Source: Pseudomonadota bacterium
GTDB taxonomy: Bacteria; Myxococcota; Myxococcia; Myxococcales; Vulgatibacteraceae
NCBI GenBank assembly: GCA_023436385.1
Contig: JAEZJH010000358.1
Location: 1-6,548, forward strand
Direction: 5' to 3'
Length of the DNA: 6,548 bases
Under the pieces are notes generated by a model. The model saw only the letters and a list, made by a program, of their open reading frames with translations, did no database searches and was not told the DNA's origin. Position numbers and translations under genes: made by a program. The first letter of the stretch is position 1, and each line of letters starts with the position of its first letter. Positions 5,018 through 6,548 of this stretch are shown one piece after another.

Positions 5018-6043
5018 ATGGCCCGGCCGACGATCCTTCTCGATGCGATGGGTGGCGATCACGCTCCGGAGACCACGGTGCGGGCCGCCGCGCTCCTCTC
5101 CCTCGAGGCCAACGTCGACCTGGTGGTGGTGGGTGACGAGCCGGCGGTGAGCAGTCGGCTGGCGGAGCTCGAACACAACCCCGAACGCATCGCCGTCCAC
5201 CACGCCTCCCAGGTGGTGGCAATGGGAGACAACCCCGCCGCCGCCCTGGAGCGGAAGCCGGACTCCTCCCTGGCGGTGGCGGCACGGCTCCTCGGCGAGG
5301 GCGTGGGCGAGGCCCTGGTCACGGCGGGAAACACCGAGGCGCTGCTCCTCGCCTGCCGGCGACACCTGGCGCTGCTCCCCGGGGTGAGCCGTCCGGCGCT
5401 GGCGGCGGTGTATCCGACGCAGATCCGGCGGGGCGTGAAACACGACCCCTTCTCGTTGATCCTCGATGTCGGAGCGACCCTCGATGTATCGGCCGACGAC
5501 CTGGTCACCTTCGCGGTGATGGGTTCCTCCTACGCCCGGGTGATCTCCCGGACCCCCCGGCCCCGGGTGGCGCTGCTCTCCAACGGCGCCGAGCCGGAAC
5601 GGGGGCTCCCGGCGATCGTCGAGGCCCATCGCCGCCTCACCCGCATCCCCGGTATCGAGTTCATCGGAAACATCGAGGGGCTGGATATTCCCCGGGGCAC
5701 CGCCGACGTGGTGGTCACCGGCGGCTTCGTCGGGAACGTGGTGCTGAAGATGCTCGAGGGCGTGGCGGAGGCGGTGCTCGACCTGGCCAAGTACGCGCAG
5801 AAGGAGCGGGTGAAGTGGCGCGCCGGCCTGTTCATGCTCTCGAGCGGGATCGACAAGATCAAGCAGCTCACCGACTGGGAGCAGTACGGCGGCGCGCCGA
5901 TCCTCGGCTTCGAAAAGCCGGTGATCAAGGCCCACGCCCGCTCCCGGGAGCGGGCGATCGTCAACGCCGGCAAGGTGGCCGCCAAGGCGGTCGCCTCGCG
6001 CTTCGACGAGAACATCCGGGCCCACCTGCCCACCGGGACGTAG
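5018..6043 (+). CDS. plsX: Phosphate acyltransferase PlsX
   Basis: PlsX is a peripheral membrane enzyme that converts acyl-ACP and phosphate to acyl-phosphate, which PlsY uses to make lysophosphatidic acid, the first step of phospholipid synthesis. The protein is 341 residues, normal length. Family motifs run in order: LDAMGGDHAP (8-17), the DNPAAALERKPDSS region (71-84), TAGNTEALL (102-110), RPALAAVYPT (125-134), LDVGATLD (149-156), FIGNIEGLDI (215-224), ADVVVTGGFVGNVVLK (229-244) and YGGAPILGFEKPVIKAHA (290-307). Several conserved positions differ: GNTGA reads GNTEA (E107), LDVGAN reads LDVGAT (T154), and the basic RRK before DSS/ESS reads ERK (E78). The ATG at 5018 has AGGGA eight bases upstream and puts the DAMGGD motif at the usual distance from the N-terminus; an in-frame GTG at 4931 would add an unlike 29 residues. 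The usual rpmF and fabH neighbours are absent here. Confidence 0.93.
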   Translation: MARPTILLDAMGGDHAPETTVRAAALLSLEANVDLVVVGDEPAVSSRLAELEHNPERIAVHHASQVVAMGDNPAAALERKPDSSLAVAARLLGEGVGEALVTAGNTEALLLACRRHLALLPGVSRPALAAVYPTQIRRGVKHDPFSLILDVGATLDVSADDLVTFAVMGSSYARVISRTPRPRVALLSNGAEPERGLPAIVEAHRRLTRIPGIEFIGNIEGLDIPRGTADVVVTGGFVGNVVLKMLEGVAEAVLDLAKYAQKERVKWRAGLFMLSSGIDKIKQLTDWEQYGGAPILGFEKPVIKAHARSRERAIVNAGKVAAKAVASRFDENIRAHLPTGT

Positions 6044-6053
6044 GAGCGCCGCC

Positions 6054-6548
6054 GTGGAGAACATCCGGCACGTCTACCGGTGGGATCTCGACAAGACCTA
6101 CCTGAAGACCGACTTCGACAGCATCCGGGGCCTGCTCCGGGCCGCGCTGGAGAAGGCCCGGGACAAGGTCAACGTCGCCGGCAGCGCCGCACTCCTCCGG
6201 GAACTGCGGGCCACGCCGGGGAGCCGGGTGGCGATCGTCTCCGGCTCGCCCCGGCAGATGCGGGCCAAGCTCGAGGAGAAGCTCCGGCTCGACGGGATCA
6301 CCTGGGACGAGTTCGTCCTGAAGCCCAATCTCCAGAACATCGTGCGGGGCCGCTTCCGGGCCATCCGCGACCAGGTGGGCTACAAGCTCCCGGCGCTCCT
6401 CGAGGGCCGGCTGCGGGTGCCGGAGATCGCCGGCGAGACCCTGTTCGGCGACGACGCCGAGGCGGATGCGTTCGTGTATTCGCTGTACGCGGACCTCCTC
6501 GCCGGACACGTCTCCGTGGCCACCCTGGCGAAGATCGTCGAGCGCTCG
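6054..6548 (+). CDS. HAD-superfamily phosphatase-like protein, App1/DUF2183-like (partial, 3' end outside window)
   Basis: The reading frame is open to the window end, giving 165 residues and no stop. All four HAD motifs are visible: WDLDKT (10-15, nucleophile D11 and acid/base D13), IVSGSP (61-66, S63), GYKL (109-112, K111) and FGDDAEAD (131-138, metal-binding D133/D134). The spacing, the SGSPRQM segment and the GDDAEADAFVYS ending recall the SNSPWQ and GDSGESD motifs of App1-type phosphatidate phosphatases (DUF2183), so a phosphatidate or other lipid phosphatase is possible. Another HAD phosphatase activity is equally compatible. There is no signal peptide. The GTG start is supported by TAGGAG (6041-6046) seven bases upstream; this ribosome-binding site overlaps the plsX stop codon, implying translational coupling and a shared transcript with plsX. 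Confidence 0.75.
   Translation, partial: MENIRHVYRWDLDKTYLKTDFDSIRGLLRAALEKARDKVNVAGSAALLRELRATPGSRVAIVSGSPRQMRAKLEEKLRLDGITWDEFVLKPNLQNIVRGRFRAIRDQVGYKLPALLEGRLRVPEIAGETLFGDDAEADAFVYSLYADLLAGHVSVATLAKIVERS

Noticed and set aside
3853..5136. A long plus-strand frame overlapping the AI-2E transporter and plsX in another frame
   Set aside because: Its product is almost entirely Arg, Pro, Gly and Ala, which is typical of an out-of-frame reading of GC-rich genes.
3737..6064. A 775-codon open frame on the minus strand opposite the AI-2E transporter and plsX genes
   Set aside because: It mirrors two well-supported genes. Its product is rich in Gly, Glu, Arg, Asp and His without hydrophobic patterning, as expected for the antisense of genes whose codons nearly all end in G or C.

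Overview
This is very GC-rich bacterial DNA in which almost every codon of the plus-strand genes ends in G or C. The gene content is chromosomal housekeeping: a small heat-shock protein, a tRNA queuosine enzyme, two membrane transporters, a phospholipid-synthesis enzyme and a HAD-type phosphatase. I see no transposase, phage gene, CRISPR array, rRNA or tRNA. The composition and the HAD protein family would suit a myxobacterial or other 'deltaproteobacterial' lineage, but that placement is a low-confidence guess.

Layout. At 37-504 (minus strand) lies an unrecognised 155-residue protein with looser codon use than its neighbours. A divergent gene-free stretch (505-928) separates it from an Hsp20 gene (929-1411). 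The 3' part of that stretch can fold into three successive hairpins, the last of which pairs across the hsp20 Shine-Dalgarno sequence. A perfect 12-bp hairpin overlaps the hsp20 stop codon and probably closes that unit. A hairpin-rich spacer leads to queG (1593-2684). An EamA/DMT permease (2791-3657), an AI-2E-family permease (3734-4921), plsX (5018-6043) and a HAD phosphatase-like gene cut by the window end (6054-6548) then follow on the same strand.

How the genes relate. queG, the two transporters, plsX and the HAD gene are co-oriented with gaps of 10 to about 106 bp and no convincing terminator between them, so they may be partly co-transcribed. Only plsX and the HAD gene are tightly coupled: the second gene's ribosome-binding site overlaps the plsX stop codon. 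PlsX makes acyl-phosphate for phosphatidic acid synthesis, and the HAD protein resembles App1-type phosphatidate phosphatases, so the pair may act in the same lipid pathway (inference).

The window is mostly ordinary. The parts most worth a second look are the candidate thermosensor leader of hsp20, the lysine/glutamate-rich insertion inside its alpha-crystallin domain, the substitutions in conserved PlsX motifs, and the plsX-HAD pair. I found no clear evidence of an undescribed multi-gene system.
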